From Kangiella geojedonensis (GTDB lineage Bacteria; Pseudomonadota; Gammaproteobacteria; Enterobacterales; Kangiellaceae): a stretch of 64,000 nucleotides of DNA. The translations under genes were made by a program, and so were the position numbers. Location: assembly GCF_000981765.1 (NCBI RefSeq), contig NZ_CP010975.1:2046001-2110000 (forward strand), given 5' to 3'. Of this stretch, positions 36,041 through 45,946 are shown piece after piece (position 1 is the first letter of the stretch; every line of letters starts with the position of its first letter). The notes beneath the pieces were generated by a model. It ran no database searches and was not told the origin of the DNA. It saw only the letters and a list, made by a program, of their open reading frames with translations.

Positions 36041-37939
36041 TTAACCACCCGTTTCAAGCGTTTCTTTCTTAGCTTCCAACTCTTCCCAACGTTCAAAGCA
36101 ACGCTCTAGCTTTTGCTCCAAATTTTCTAACTCCGCATTTACCTCAGCAATCGTATCCTTATCCTGTTGGTAAAACTCTGGAGACGCCATATCTGCTTGT
36201 ACCGCCTCAATCTTTTTCTCGACGTCTGCAATATCTGAGGGCAACTTATCCAGCTCACGCTGGTCTTTATAACTCAGCTTAGCAGATTTCTGACGAGGCT
36301 TAACTTTCGCAGATTGGTCTTTATGAGCTTTATCATTGCTGGATGTTTTTTGCGGAGACTTCCTCTGACGCAACCAATCATCATAGCCACCAATATACTC
36401 TTTTACTTGTCCCTCACCTTCAAACACAATACTGCTAGTAACAACGTTGTTAATAAAGTCACGGTCATGCGACACCAGTAACATGGTACCGCCATAGTTC
36501 TCTAGCATATCTTCGAGTAACTCTAAGGTTTCAATATCAAGATCGTTGGTCGGCTCATCCAGAATGAGCAAATTAGAAGGTCTCGCTAAAATCTTAGCTA
36601 GTAGTAAACGGTTGCGCTCACCGCCCGACAGTGCCGTAATCGGCGCTCGCGCTCTTTCTGGTGTGAATAAAAAGTCCTGCATATAGCTGATAACATGACG
36701 TTCTTTTCCATTAATCATCATCATGTCCTTGCCTTCGGACACATTATCCATTGCCGACTTCGTTTCATCGAGCTGTGCTCGGTGTTGATCAAAGTACGCA
36801 ATATCTAGCTTAGTGCCTAAAGTGACCGCTCCTTGGTCCGGCTTCAAGTCGCCCAATAAAATTTTGATCAAGGTCGATTTGCCACAACCGTTAGGTCCGA
36901 CGATACCAATTTTGTCACCACGCATAATCAGCGTAGAAAAATCATCAATCAGTTGGCGCCCTTGGTAGTTGATGCTGACGCTAGTGGCTTCAATCACTTT
37001 CTTTCCAGAAAGCTCAGCTTGTTGCGCCTTCATGTCAACATTACCAATCAGATTACGTCGCTCCGACCGTTCTTTGCGAGCCGCTTCTAAACGCCTTACA
37101 CGCCCTTCATTACGAGTACGTCGGGCTTTAATGCCTTGTCGGATCCAGGTTTCTTCTTGTGCCAGTTTTTTATCGAACTCAGCGTTTTGCTTTTCCTCAG
37201 CGGCTAAGCGCTCCTCTTTTCGGCGCAGATAATTACTATAATCTCCTGGCCACGACGTTAATTCACCTCGGTCAATTTCAACGATTCGTGTGGCCAAGCT
37301 TTTTAGGAAGCGACGATCGTGCGTAATAAATAAAATGCTACCTTTGTAAGCTTTCAAGAAGCCCTCTAGCCATTCGATAGACTCAATATCCAAATGGTTG
37401 GTTGGCTCATCCAACAACAAGACGTCAGGTTGCTCAACTAACGCTTGCGCTAGTAATACTCGGCGCTTCATACCGCCTGACAAAGCTTTAAAGTCAGCGT
37501 CGGCTTCTAATCCTAGCCGGTTGATCACAGACTGTACCCTCTGGTCCATCGCCCAACCATCTTCGGCTTCGATTTTTTGCTGCACTTGAGCCATTCTGTC
37601 CAATGCCGACGCCTCGGTACTGACACTGAGTTCTCTGAATTGCTGCAGTAGCTCTCCGACATGGCCTAAGCCAGAAGACACCACTTGAAACACAGAGCCG
37701 GTTGTATCGGACGGTACTTCCTGCGTTAACTTGGCGACTTTGACGCCTTCTTGAAAACGCAAAGAGCCATCATCAGGAATAATTTCTCGGTTCACGACTT
37801 TAAGCAGTGTGGATTTACCGACGCCATTACGCCCGATAATACAAATTCTTTCGCCTGGTTCTATGGTGAAATCGACTTTATTCAGTAGTGCTGGACCACC
37901 GTAGCCAACCTCGACTTGTTGTAAGGTAACTAAAGACAT
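36041..37939 (-). CDS. uup: ABC-F ATPase Uup
   Basis: 632 residues. Two ATP-binding domains without membrane parts: Walker A GRNGVGKSTLLK and GPNGCGKSTLIK, signatures LSGGMKRRVLLAQALV and LSGGERNRLLLAKIL, Walker B LLLDEPTNHLD and LILDEPTNDLD. The linker between them and the long C-terminal coiled coil (about residues 560-630) identify Uup. It acts on ribosomes and affects precise transposon excision. The gene is divergent from the methyltransferase at 37983. Confidence 0.95.
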   Translation of the reverse strand: MSLVTLQQVEVGYGGPALLNKVDFTIEPGERICIIGRNGVGKSTLLKVVNREIIPDDGSLRFQEGVKVAKLTQEVPSDTTGSVFQVVSSGLGHVGELLQQFRELSVSTEASALDRMAQVQQKIEAEDGWAMDQRVQSVINRLGLEADADFKALSGGMKRRVLLAQALVEQPDVLLLDEPTNHLDIESIEWLEGFLKAYKGSILFITHDRRFLKSLATRIVEIDRGELTSWPGDYSNYLRRKEERLAAEEKQNAEFDKKLAQEETWIRQGIKARRTRNEGRVRRLEAARKERSERRNLIGNVDMKAQQAELSGKKVIEATSVSINYQGRQLIDDFSTLIMRGDKIGIVGPNGCGKSTLIKILLGDLKPDQGAVTLGTKLDIAYFDQHRAQLDETKSAMDNVSEGKDMMMINGKERHVISYMQDFLFTPERARAPITALSGGERNRLLLAKILARPSNLLILDEPTNDLDIETLELLEDMLENYGGTMLLVSHDRDFINNVVTSSIVFEGEGQVKEYIGGYDDWLRQRKSPQKTSSNDKAHKDQSAKVKPRQKSAKLSYKDQRELDKLPSDIADVEKKIEAVQADMASPEFYQQDKDTIAEVNAELENLEQKLERCFERWEELEAKKETLETGG

Positions 37940-37982
37940 TAAAATACATCATCAAAATTTTGGGACATTTTAACGCAAAACC

Positions 37983-38621
37983 ATGACTATCGCTTGCCCT
38001 CTTTGCCTATCAGTTCAGACTGAGGGCTATTTTCAAGACAAAATAAGGTCTTATCTTGCCTGTAGTAGCTGCTATTTAATTTTTGTCCCAGAAAAATACC
38101 ACCTAGACAACCTTCAAGAAAAAGCAATCTATGACTTCCACCAGAACTCCCCCGAAGATTTCGGCTATCAACAGTTCCTCAACAAGTTACTGATTCCATT
38201 AACATCAAAGCTCCCTACCGCAGCTAAAGGACTCGACTTTGGGTGTGGCCCAGGACCGACAATTAAGCCGATGCTCGAATCAAAAGGTTATCACGTTAGC
38301 AATTACGACCTCTATTACCCAAGCGATGAAGGGGCCCTTCAAAGCCACTACGATTTTATAACGTGCACCGAGGCTATTGAACACTTTAACCAACCACGTA
38401 AAGAATTGATGTTAATGGACTCCCTACTTAAACCACAAGGCGTTCTGGGCTTTATGACCAAACGATCAACTGGGAAAGAAGCCTTTGCTAACTGGCACTA
38501 TAAAAACGATCAGACGCACATCTGCTTTTTCTCAGAAGAGACTTTCCAATGGATTGCTGACTGGTTAGGTTACAGCCTTGAGTTTCCCGGCAAAGACACC
38601 GCTATCCTGCGAAAGCCGTAG
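37983..38621 (+). CDS. Class I SAM-dependent methyltransferase with N-terminal zinc ribbon
   Basis: 212 residues. Four Cys at residues 5, 8, 27 and 30 (CPLC, CSSC) form a small zinc ribbon. The SAM-binding motif is GLDFGCGPGPTIKPM (about residues 79-93), followed by CTEAIEHFNQPRKEL and LGFMTKRS, typical of Rossmann methyltransferases. The substrate is not known. The start lies 43 bases from uup's start on the other strand. The convergent gene downstream shares a terminator. Confidence 0.88.
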   Translation: MTIACPLCLSVQTEGYFQDKIRSYLACSSCYLIFVPEKYHLDNLQEKAIYDFHQNSPEDFGYQQFLNKLLIPLTSKLPTAAKGLDFGCGPGPTIKPMLESKGYHVSNYDLYYPSDEGALQSHYDFITCTEAIEHFNQPRKELMLMDSLLKPQGVLGFMTKRSTGKEAFANWHYKNDQTHICFFSEETFQWIADWLGYSLEFPGKDTAILRKP

Positions 38622-38639
38622 TATTTATTTTTAAACACA

Positions 38640-38668
38640 AAAAAAGCGACCATAATGGCCGCTTTTTA
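38640..38668. terminator. Bidirectional terminator between methyltransferase and DUF4097 genes
   Basis: AAAAAGCG (38642-38649) pairs with CGCTTTTT (38661-38668); inside, CC/GG add two pairs past one mismatch. T runs are on both strands, matching its position between convergent genes. Confidence 0.8.
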
Positions 38669-38691
38669 AAGTTTAGCTAAAGGCTAAAATA

Positions 38692-39459
38692 CTACTTTTT
38701 ACGAACGTCAATATCGCCATTTACGGTATCGAACTTCAGGCTGGCACCACCATTTTTGTAGCTGCCATCCATTTCCGCACCCACGTACTCACCTTCATCC
38801 ACTTCAATTCCGAAGTCATTAGTTAAATCGCCATTCACCGTTTCTGAGCGCAGCTCAAAGCCATCGTTCTCAGGCAAGTAAACTTCAATATCACCATTTA
38901 CGCTGTCACCTTTAATACGATTTGAGCTATGTAATTCGTCAAGATGCACTTCAACACTACCATTCACGGTGCCGAACTTCACATCTTGTGCAGCGTTTTT
39001 AATAACAATTTTACCGTTCACGGTTTCAGCTTTAATTTCACCTGAAACACTGGCAATTTTAATATTGCCATTAACCGACTCTATGGAATCTAAGCGCGAG
39101 CCTTTAGGCACCTTTAAAGAAAAGGAAACTTCGCCAGAACTACCGCCCCAGTTCATAAAATCACTAGACTCTATATCAACGTCTACATCAAAGTCCTGCT
39201 TACTGTGGTCTACCTCAACTTTGACATTTTCAATGTCATCGGCACTATCAGCAGTGATAGTATACTCCAAAAGAATTTCATCCTTGTCCCAGCCAGTGAC
39301 TTCAACATTGCCATTGATGTTATCTAGGTTAATGCTGCCGTTCTGAGAGAACTCGTAAGTTTTAGAGAACTTTTTAGTTTCATCCGCCAACACAGCCAAG
39401 GAAGAAATCCCTAGCGCCACCGCTGAGGCCACACCTAGCCATTTATTTACTGTTTTCAT
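38692..39459 (-). CDS. DUF4097 exported beta-strand repeat protein
   Basis: About 255 residues. Signal peptide (ALGISSLAVLADE), then a right-handed beta-helix type repeat with the phrase VNGxI/VNGDL occurring about seven times: INGNVEVTG, VNGNIKIAS, VNGKIVIKN, VNGSVEVH, VNGDIEVYL, VNGDLTNDF and VNGDIDVRK. This is the DUF4097 fold, found in many exported or adhesin-like proteins of unknown role. Start at 39459, with GAGG seven bases upstream. Follows the AsmA gene by about 58 bases; both products act in the envelope. Confidence 0.85.
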   Translation of the reverse strand: MKTVNKWLGVASAVALGISSLAVLADETKKFSKTYEFSQNGSINLDNINGNVEVTGWDKDEILLEYTITADSADDIENVKVEVDHSKQDFDVDVDIESSDFMNWGGSSGEVSFSLKVPKGSRLDSIESVNGNIKIASVSGEIKAETVNGKIVIKNAAQDVKFGTVNGSVEVHLDELHSSNRIKGDSVNGDIEVYLPENDGFELRSETVNGDLTNDFGIEVDEGEYVGAEMDGSYKNGGASLKFDTVNGDIDVRKK

Positions 39460-39517
39460 AACATACCTCAATTATTGCTACCATTTACTCCTTTGATGCA
39501 AACGATAGCCAAAGGGT

Positions 39518-41365
39518 TTACTGGTCTGTATCTTTTTTTCGATTGAAGAGGTCACCAAGCTTATCTTTCAACTCATCCTTGGCCTTATCTTCTAACTCTT
39601 TTTTCTTCTCATCAATCTTTCCCTGGTACTCTGCTTTTAGTAAGGCTTCAATATCGATGCTCGCTTTCGGCTCCGTCCAAGTCCCTTTCAGCTCAAATGG
39701 TAGTTTTTTGCCTTTGAGCTTTGGATATTTTGCTTCCATTGCTTCTTTAATCTTCCCTTTTAACACTAGCTGGAAATTTCCCGCTAATGTCTCTTTGTTG
39801 GCATTGGTCGAGGCTTTACCAGTCAAATCAAACACCGGGGAATTTAACTTAAAGTCAGGCATTTCTATGAATCCCTGATTGGCTTTAATATTACTACTCA
39901 GGTTAGCGAAACTGGTTTTCCCACTATAATTGTCTTTATTCAAAGACTGTAAGCTCAACCCTGACTGAATCAGCTTCTCAATATCAATACCGTTAAAGGC
40001 ACCATCGCTTAATGTCAGATTCCCTGTACCGTTAAGGTTCTGAAGCATCTGCTTAACGTCAGCACCCTTAGTTTTCATATTCAAGTCTAACTCACCCAGA
40101 CCCGATAATTTATCCAGCTCAAAGAATGCCACCAACAAATCACCAATCTGAATATTATCGAAGTCAGGTTGTACCGAAAGCGCGAGCGGTTGTGACGCAA
40201 AATTAACACTGGCAATCGTTTCCATGTGTCCTTGGAAAGCATCAGCTTTAAAAGGGTCTAAGAAAAGCGTGCTGCCTTTATTGCGCAAGTTTGCAGACAC
40301 ATTACTAAAAGTCGCGTTTTTAAGTATCAGTTCACCAACATCTAGCTGACCTTTTACTCGAGCGCGTTTTAAGAAATCCGCGACAGGCGATAAGTCTAAA
40401 CCTCCAGATTGTGTTGGTGCTTTCTCACCACCAGTAGCCGCCAAGAAGTTTTCTAACTGCAAACGCTCAGTGCTAAGCTTAACGTCGATATCTTTAAAGG
40501 TGCTAAATCCGGCGTTTAATTGAAAATCGATCGGCTGACCATTAAGGTCGATCTTTCCTTTATGGCTAAGTTTGGTGGTTTTATCCTCCATGCTTAACTC
40601 AAGATCACCCGTTAGGCCAATGTTTTGCAATTGCTTACTCAGCCCTTCCAGCTCAGCATCTAATTGACTGACTTTAAACTGCTTGAAGTTCGAGCCAACC
40701 CACAAATCACCTGATAAACCCCATTCTGATTGTGAATTTCCAGCTTGTAAACTGCCTTCAGCAGTTACTGGTGTTAGCGTCTCAGGTTCAAAGTCACTGA
40801 CTTCCAGACTGGTAAGACGAAAGCTCTGACTCAACTGTTGGTTGTAGTCATATTGATTAAGCGTGAAATCTTTTAGCGATAAACTATCAAGACTTAAAGC
40901 GCCAGGCTGACTCGAGCTATCCGTCTCGCCTTCATTCGCGGCTGGCTTCTTGTCTTTTGCATTCACTAAAGCTTCGATATTGGAACGGCCACTCTTGTCG
41001 CGTAGCAAATTCAGTTCGGCTCCTGATAACTCTACCGAGCCCACCTCAATATCACCGCTCAACAGTGGCATTAACTTAATACTCGCTGACACTTGTTCCA
41101 CTTTGAGTAATTGCTTATCACTCTTAAAAGTAGCAGGTTGGGATAAAGTTACACCGCCGGTTTCCACCTGTAACCAAGGAAAGAAACCTAGTGAAAGTTC
41201 CTGCTCAATCACAAGATCTGCCGTGGTTTCAGCTTTTACTGTCTTAACTATTTGATTTTTAAGCTCATCACTGTTGAAAAATATGACGGCTACGATGCCT
41301 AAAACTAGGATTAAAGCTACCAAAGTGCCAAGTAGACCTAAAATCCATTTAAATATTCGCTTCAT
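39518..41365 (-). CDS. AsmA family envelope protein
   Basis: 615 residues. One N-terminal membrane anchor (KWILGLLGTLVALILVLGIVAVIFF), then AsmA domains: LGFFPWLQVETGGVTLS near residue 60, MPLLSGDIEVGSVELSGAEL, and the AsmA_2 C-terminal part (LTLSDGAFNGIDIEKLIQSGL, FNLTG-like repeats). The last 35 residues are highly charged and Lys/Glu-rich. AsmA-like proteins form long grooves in the periplasm that help move phospholipids to the outer membrane. Start at ATG 41365. It is separated from glnS by a 356-base gap. Confidence 0.9.
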   Translation of the reverse strand: MKRIFKWILGLLGTLVALILVLGIVAVIFFNSDELKNQIVKTVKAETTADLVIEQELSLGFFPWLQVETGGVTLSQPATFKSDKQLLKVEQVSASIKLMPLLSGDIEVGSVELSGAELNLLRDKSGRSNIEALVNAKDKKPAANEGETDSSSQPGALSLDSLSLKDFTLNQYDYNQQLSQSFRLTSLEVSDFEPETLTPVTAEGSLQAGNSQSEWGLSGDLWVGSNFKQFKVSQLDAELEGLSKQLQNIGLTGDLELSMEDKTTKLSHKGKIDLNGQPIDFQLNAGFSTFKDIDVKLSTERLQLENFLAATGGEKAPTQSGGLDLSPVADFLKRARVKGQLDVGELILKNATFSNVSANLRNKGSTLFLDPFKADAFQGHMETIASVNFASQPLALSVQPDFDNIQIGDLLVAFFELDKLSGLGELDLNMKTKGADVKQMLQNLNGTGNLTLSDGAFNGIDIEKLIQSGLSLQSLNKDNYSGKTSFANLSSNIKANQGFIEMPDFKLNSPVFDLTGKASTNANKETLAGNFQLVLKGKIKEAMEAKYPKLKGKKLPFELKGTWTEPKASIDIEALLKAEYQGKIDEKKKELEDKAKDELKDKLGDLFNRKKDTDQ

Positions 41366-41721
41366 AATCACTCACAATATCAATAACTTGGATAATACAG
41401 ATTAGAGTACATGCCTTAAATAAATGTTCCAACCGAATTTATCACTATTTGTTTGAACTATTTGTAAAAACTGATGACTAATCTAGTGAAAGGATAAGAT
41501 TTCTTTGTTGTTGTTCTTCGAAAGAAGAGTTTTAAGAAGCAAGTTTTAAGATACAAGTTATTGAAAGTGCTACAAAGTTTTGTCGTGTAAATTTTCTTTG
41601 TAAGTGTTTAAGAGTGTTTTAAAGAGTTGTTAGTCATAAAGAATCAGGCCAACCCAAGGGTTGGCCTTTCTTTTGCCCGAGTGTTTTATTCTTTCGTTAT
41701 TTTACCAACAAAATCAATATA
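41366..41721. other. Non-coding gap between glnS and the AsmA gene
   Basis: 356 bases, AT-rich on the AsmA side. Near 41528-41551 the 10-base AGTTTTAAGA occurs twice, 14 bases apart. A terminator-like hairpin is at 41646-41667. The rest likely holds the AsmA promoter, but I could not find a convincing -35/-10 pair. No small open frame with a ribosome site stands out. Confidence 0.6.
41646..41667 (-). terminator. Hairpin after glnS
   Basis: AGGCCAACCC (41646-41655) and GGGTTGGCCT (41658-41667) form a perfect 10-bp stem with AA loop. The T-rich flank is on the plus strand; on the minus strand only GATTCTTT follows. It lies about 55 bases past the glnS stop and probably ends that transcript. 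Confidence 0.6.
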
Positions 41722-43404
41722 CTAACCGTTCCAAGAATCTCGTAGCGTTACTGTACGGTTCAACACCAAGTTGTCCGAGCTATTCTCATAACGATCGGTG
41801 GTAAAATAACCTTCTCGCTCAAACTGAAAGCGAGTCTCAGGCTCCGCATCTGCAACGCTTGGCTCTACCATCGCTTTGATCACTGATAACGAGTCAGGGT
41901 TTAAAGCTTGATTAAAGTCGTCCATAGCACCAGGGTTTGGCACATTGAATAAGCGATCATACAGCCGCACAGTCGCTTCTTTGGCGTATTTCGCTGAAAC
42001 CCAGTGAATCACACCTCGAACCTTACGACCTTCTGGGTTCTTACCCAAGGTATCAGGATCATAAGTGCAGTGTAGCTCTTTAACCTCGCCATTATCGTCT
42101 AGAATCGCCTCATCAGCGCGGATCACGTAAGCGTTGCGCAATCGTACCTCGCCATCTTTAACCAAACGCTTGTACTTTTTATTGGCACTTTCACGATAGT
42201 CGGCACGGTCAATGTACAGCTCACGAGTAAATGGTAAGTCACGCGTGCCCATTTCTTCGATTTTAGGATGATTCATTCCCTGAAGCATTTCTTCTTTATC
42301 TTCAGGGTAATTGGTAATAATCACCTTTATCGGGTCAAGCACCGCCATTCGACGCTCTGCCGTATCGTTTAGATCGTTTCGAACAGCATCTTCGAGTAGA
42401 GTCATGTCACTGACGCTATTCACTTTACTGATTCCAACAGCTTTACAGAAATTTCGAATCGACTGTGGCGTGTAACCGCGACGACGCATACCTGCAATGG
42501 TTGGCATACGAGGGTCATCCCAGCCATCAACTTTACCTTCATCGACCAACTGTGTCAGTTTGCGTTTCGAAGTAATAGTGTAAGCTAAATTTAAGCGCGA
42601 AAATTCAATTTGCTGTGGCCTTGAAGGCGCATCAATATGGTCCAACACCCAGTCGTAAAGAGGGCGATTCACTTCAAACTCAAGAGTACACAGTGAGTGC
42701 GTAATGTTTTCTATTGCATCAGAAATACAATGAGTAAAGTCATACATGGGATAAATGCACCACTTATCACCGGTGCGAATATGATGTAAACGACGAATGC
42801 GATACAAAACCGGATCGCGCATCAGCATATTGGGATGCGACATATCAATTTTAGCACGTAATACCATTTGCCCATCAGCGTACTCGCCCGCCTTCATCTT
42901 GCGGAACTGCTCCAAGCTTTCTTCCGCTGGGCGCTCACGATAAGGGCTATTTTTACCCGGGGTTTGGAAGTTACCTCGGTTTTTAGCAATGTCTTCAGCC
43001 GGTTGCTCATCAACATACGCCAAGCCTTTGCGAATCAAATCTTCAGCAAAGCCATATAAATCATCAAAATAGTCCGAAGAATGGCGCACGTCACCATCCC
43101 ACTCAAAGCCTAGCCAGCGAACGTCATCTTCAATTGAACGCGCGAACTCTTCGCTTTCTTTAGCGGGATTCGTATCATCAAAGCGCAAGTTACATGGCGC
43201 CTGATAATCTTCAGCAATTCCAAAGTTTAAACAGATGGATTTCGCATGACCTACGTGTAAGTAGCCGTTCGGCTCAGGTGGGAAACGCGTATGCACTCGA
43301 CCATCGTTTTTACCGTCGGCTAGATCTTGATTGATCTTATTGCGGATAAAGTTCGTTGGTGTTGAATTTTCAGTGGTTTTTTCCGTTGAGTTAGTCTCAG
43401 ACAT
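41722..43404 (-). CDS. glnS: Glutaminyl-tRNA synthetase
   Basis: About 560 residues. Class I signatures: [20 protein letters not shown] (HIGH-type HVGH) and ITSKRKL (KMSKS-type loop). [10 protein letters not shown] and [10 protein letters not shown] are also GlnRS features. Charges tRNA-Gln with glutamine. I placed the start at ATG 43404; a GTG at 43419 is in frame but has no better ribosome site. The N-terminus is slightly longer and Thr/Ser-rich ([16 protein letters not shown]). Confidence 0.97.
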   Translation of the reverse strand: MSETNSTEKTTENSTPTNFIRNKINQDLADGKNDGRVHTRFPPEPNGYLHVGHAKSICLNFGIAEDYQAPCNLRFDDTNPAKESEEFARSIEDDVRWLGFEWDGDVRHSSDYFDDLYGFAEDLIRKGLAYVDEQPAEDIAKNRGNFQTPGKNSPYRERPAEESLEQFRKMKAGEYADGQMVLRAKIDMSHPNMLMRDPVLYRIRRLHHIRTGDKWCIYPMYDFTHCISDAIENITHSLCTLEFEVNRPLYDWVLDHIDAPSRPQQIEFSRLNLAYTITSKRKLTQLVDEGKVDGWDDPRMPTIAGMRRRGYTPQSIRNFCKAVGISKVNSVSDMTLLEDAVRNDLNDTAERRMAVLDPIKVIITNYPEDKEEMLQGMNHPKIEEMGTRDLPFTRELYIDRADYRESANKKYKRLVKDGEVRLRNAYVIRADEAILDDNGEVKELHCTYDPDTLGKNPEGRKVRGVIHWVSAKYAKEATVRLYDRLFNVPNPGAMDDFNQALNPDSLSVIKAMVEPSVADAEPETRFQFEREGYFTTDRYENSSDNLVLNRTVTLRDSWNG

Positions 43405-43519
43405 ATAGGAATTGCTCACACAGTATCAAGTTGATTCAATCAAGCCACAGGCTTGTCCGCCCATCCTAGTTAGAACAGGCAAATTCATTTCACAAGCCAG
43501 TGATTTTAACGGGATTTAA

Positions 43520-43544
43520 AGGCTAATGCGATAGCTATTAGCCT
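43520..43544 (-). terminator. Hairpin at the end of the MCE transport operon
   Basis: AGGCTAAT (43520-43527) pairs with ATTAGCCT (43537-43544) around a 9-base loop, about 30 bases past the pqiC-like stop. Few Ts follow, so it is probably a weak terminator. Confidence 0.55.
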
Positions 43545-43574
43545 AAAATGGGGGCTTTAGGTAAAAATGCAAGA

Positions 43575-44150
43575 CTATTGCTGCTGGACAATTTCGGCGA
43601 TCTGTTTAGCCAGTTGTTGCAACAACCGACGTTCAGCCGATACCACAGCCACATAAGTATTACTGCTCAAGCTTTCAGTGGTAGCAAAAGCACGGGCAAC
43701 GGACTGTCCTTGCGGACTCGTCAGCACCATTTTGGCCTCTATATAAGCGGATGATTCATCAAAGCTGGCGTCAAAACGATGAATATCGAGCTGGATGGCA
43801 TAATCAACCTGATCGGACTTACGCCAAGGGTATTCAAAAACATTGTCAGTCTTTAATTCATTGCCTAAATCATACTGTAAAGAATTGATAATCAAGCCTC
43901 TCAGGTCCGACGCCCAGCGCTCAAACTCAGAAAATATAATTTGGCTGGTTTTGGTACGAATCGCAATTTGCGGTTTTTGCAAATAATCAGCAACCTTTAC
44001 CGGACCAAGGCCAATGCGAAGATTGCCCGTATTTTCAACTTGATTTAGCTCATTTTCCAATAAATAAAAGTTGGAGTTTGGGGAGCGGCTTGAGCAAGCA
44101 TTTACTAATAGTAAAGCTGATGACAACAAACTAATCAGTACATATTTCAT
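43575..44150 (-). CDS. pqiC: PqiC-like lipoprotein of the MCE transporter
   Basis: 191 residues. Lipobox LVNACSS near residue 19, then the PqiC/ABC-transport-auxiliary pattern: NSNFYLLENE, LRIGLGPVKVADYLQKPQIAIR, EFERWASDLRGLIINSL, and RRLLQQLAKQIAEIV. In the Pqi system this outer-membrane lipoprotein docks the MCE tunnel. Its start overlaps the end of the MlaD-like gene by four bases. Last gene of the four-gene operon. Confidence 0.88.
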   Translation of the reverse strand: MKYVLISLLSSALLLVNACSSRSPNSNFYLLENELNQVENTGNLRIGLGPVKVADYLQKPQIAIRTKTSQIIFSEFERWASDLRGLIINSLQYDLGNELKTDNVFEYPWRKSDQVDYAIQLDIHRFDASFDESSAYIEAKMVLTSPQGQSVARAFATTESLSSNTYVAVVSAERRLLQQLAKQIAEIVQQQ

Positions 44151-45124
44151 TGTTTATCCTTACCATAAATCAATGCTTCTGGATGACGCTCTAAGTAATC
44201 CGTCAATACGCGTATGGAGTGAGCTGCTTTGGATAACTCTTCAAGCGTTTGATTCAGTTGATATTGCAACTCAGAATCCTGCCCATAGGAATGATTAATC
44301 GAGGCTACTAGCTGTTGCGTATCAGTCAAAACCTTTTCAAGCCCATTAAAACTGTTCTCCATGCTGCCCACTAGGTTTGGCACTTTGCTATTTAAGTTCT
44401 TTGCTAAGGCTTCGTACTCGTCCATGGTTTGCTTAAATTCATCAGCAACTGGCTTGATTTCTGTATTAAAAGTCTCCGCCACCTCGCGATAACGATTAAT
44501 GGTTTCATTTAAATTAGCCAGGCTACTGTCTAAATCGGTGCTGGTGATAAGGCTGTTGCCATTTTCCAGCAGGGTATTCATATTTTCTGCGATATCGGCT
44601 AATGGTAGCTTCGACACCTCATCCGCAAAGACACTTAAAGCACTAGGAGCCGTTGGAAATTCAGTCACGTCGTTAATGATCCCTTTCCTTTTAATAGGTA
44701 CTTCCGGACGAAACTCTAACGCGATACGCATTTTACCTGTGACCAGACTTTGCGTTTCTAAAGTACCTTTTAACCCTTTCTCAACAATTCGGTTGGTGAT
44801 GTCTTTCATGTCGGCTTCGCCATCATGCCCATTTAAGCCTTTAAAGCTATCAGGGTAGATATTGACGTAGACTGGGGTATAAATATCCAAGTTTTCACGA
44901 TCAGAAACCACTTCAATTTTCTTCACTGAGCCAACTTTAACGCCCTTGAACACCACCGGAGAACCTTCATCCAACCCCGCAAGGGAGCCATCAAAAAACA
45001 TCACAAAATGATTCACAGGTTCATTGAACCGTGCTTTTGCAAAGAACAAAATAGCTCCCACGAGCAGTACAATGGCGCCTAAAACAAAACCGCCAATAGC
45101 TGTGGATTGTGATTTATTACTCAT
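44147..45124 (-). CDS. mlaD: MCE domain protein, MlaD-like
   Basis: 325 residues. One N-terminal membrane segment (IGGFVLGAIVLLVGAILFFAKA), then an MCE domain (VMFFDGSLAGLDEGSPVVFKGVKVGSV) and long helical segments (LANLNETINRYREVAE, PNLVGSMENSFNGLEKVLTD) that may form a tunnel or needle. It would bind phospholipid between the ABC core and the outer membrane. Longer than E. coli MlaD (about 183), because of the helical C-terminus. Middle of mlaE-mlaF-mlaD-pqiC. Confidence 0.9.
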   Translation of the reverse strand: MSNKSQSTAIGGFVLGAIVLLVGAILFFAKARFNEPVNHFVMFFDGSLAGLDEGSPVVFKGVKVGSVKKIEVVSDRENLDIYTPVYVNIYPDSFKGLNGHDGEADMKDITNRIVEKGLKGTLETQSLVTGKMRIALEFRPEVPIKRKGIINDVTEFPTAPSALSVFADEVSKLPLADIAENMNTLLENGNSLITSTDLDSSLANLNETINRYREVAETFNTEIKPVADEFKQTMDEYEALAKNLNSKVPNLVGSMENSFNGLEKVLTDTQQLVASINHSYGQDSELQYQLNQTLEELSKAAHSIRVLTDYLERHPEALIYGKDKQ

Positions 45125-45143
45125 CGCTTGTTATTCCTTACCC

Positions 45144-45944
45144 TTACTCGCTTTCGCCGCGAGTTAAAAACCGTCTAACGGTGTCGTGCTCTGAATGCTT
45201 CACTAATTCGTTGGGATCGCCAGTGGTCAGCATGGTTTTGGTTTCCGCATCTAAGAACACCGAGTTATTACCAATGGTAAAAATACTCGCTAACTCGTGA
45301 GTTACTACCACCAAAGTACAGCCCAAATTATCTCTTAACTGTAATATCAGATCATCCAACAGTCGAGCGCTAATCGGGTCGAGCCCCGCTGATGGCTCAT
45401 CTAAAAATAATATATCCGGCTCTAGCGCTAGCGCTCTCGCTAAACCGGCACGCTTACGCATACCGCCACTGATTTCAGCAGGGTAGTAATCCTCAAAACC
45501 ATTTAAACCAACCAAAGCCAGTTTCAGAGATGCCAAGTGTGAAATATCTTTTTCCGATAAGTCGGTAAACTCACCAAGCGGCAACGCTATGTTTTCCGCT
45601 AATGTCATTGAACTCCACAAGGCACCGCTTTGATATAAGACTCCGCATCGCTGCATTAACCGCTGCTTTTGGCTTTCTGTGGACTGCCAAAAGTCGATGT
45701 AATCAGGAGCGGACTGGACCTCACTGGGGTCTGCGTGAAATAACACACGCCCTTCTGCGGGCTGCTTTAAGCCAATAAAGTGCTTCAATAGAGTACTTTT
45801 ACCACAACCACTGCCCCCCATAATGATAAAAATATCTTGTGGCTTAATATCGAAGGATAGGTTCTTTTGCACCACATAGTCGCCATAAGCCATCGTTATA
45901 TCATCAGCCTTGATAATGCTATTGCTTGATGATTTATCAATCAT
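45144..45944 (-). CDS. mlaF: MlaF-like ABC transporter ATPase
   Basis: 266 residues. Walker A GGSGCGKSTLLKHF, signature ISGGMRKRAGLARALA, Walker B ILFLDEPSAGLDP, and H-loop VVVTHEL. The MRKR in the signature region is characteristic of MlaF-type ATPases. Powers lipid movement together with the MlaE-like permease encoded just upstream, two bases away. Cytoplasmic face of the inner membrane. Confidence 0.93.
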   Translation of the reverse strand: MIDKSSSNSIIKADDITMAYGDYVVQKNLSFDIKPQDIFIIMGGSGCGKSTLLKHFIGLKQPAEGRVLFHADPSEVQSAPDYIDFWQSTESQKQRLMQRCGVLYQSGALWSSMTLAENIALPLGEFTDLSEKDISHLASLKLALVGLNGFEDYYPAEISGGMRKRAGLARALALEPDILFLDEPSAGLDPISARLLDDLILQLRDNLGCTLVVVTHELASIFTIGNNSVFLDAETKTMLTTGDPNELVKHSEHDTVRRFLTRGESE

Positions 45945-45946
45945 GA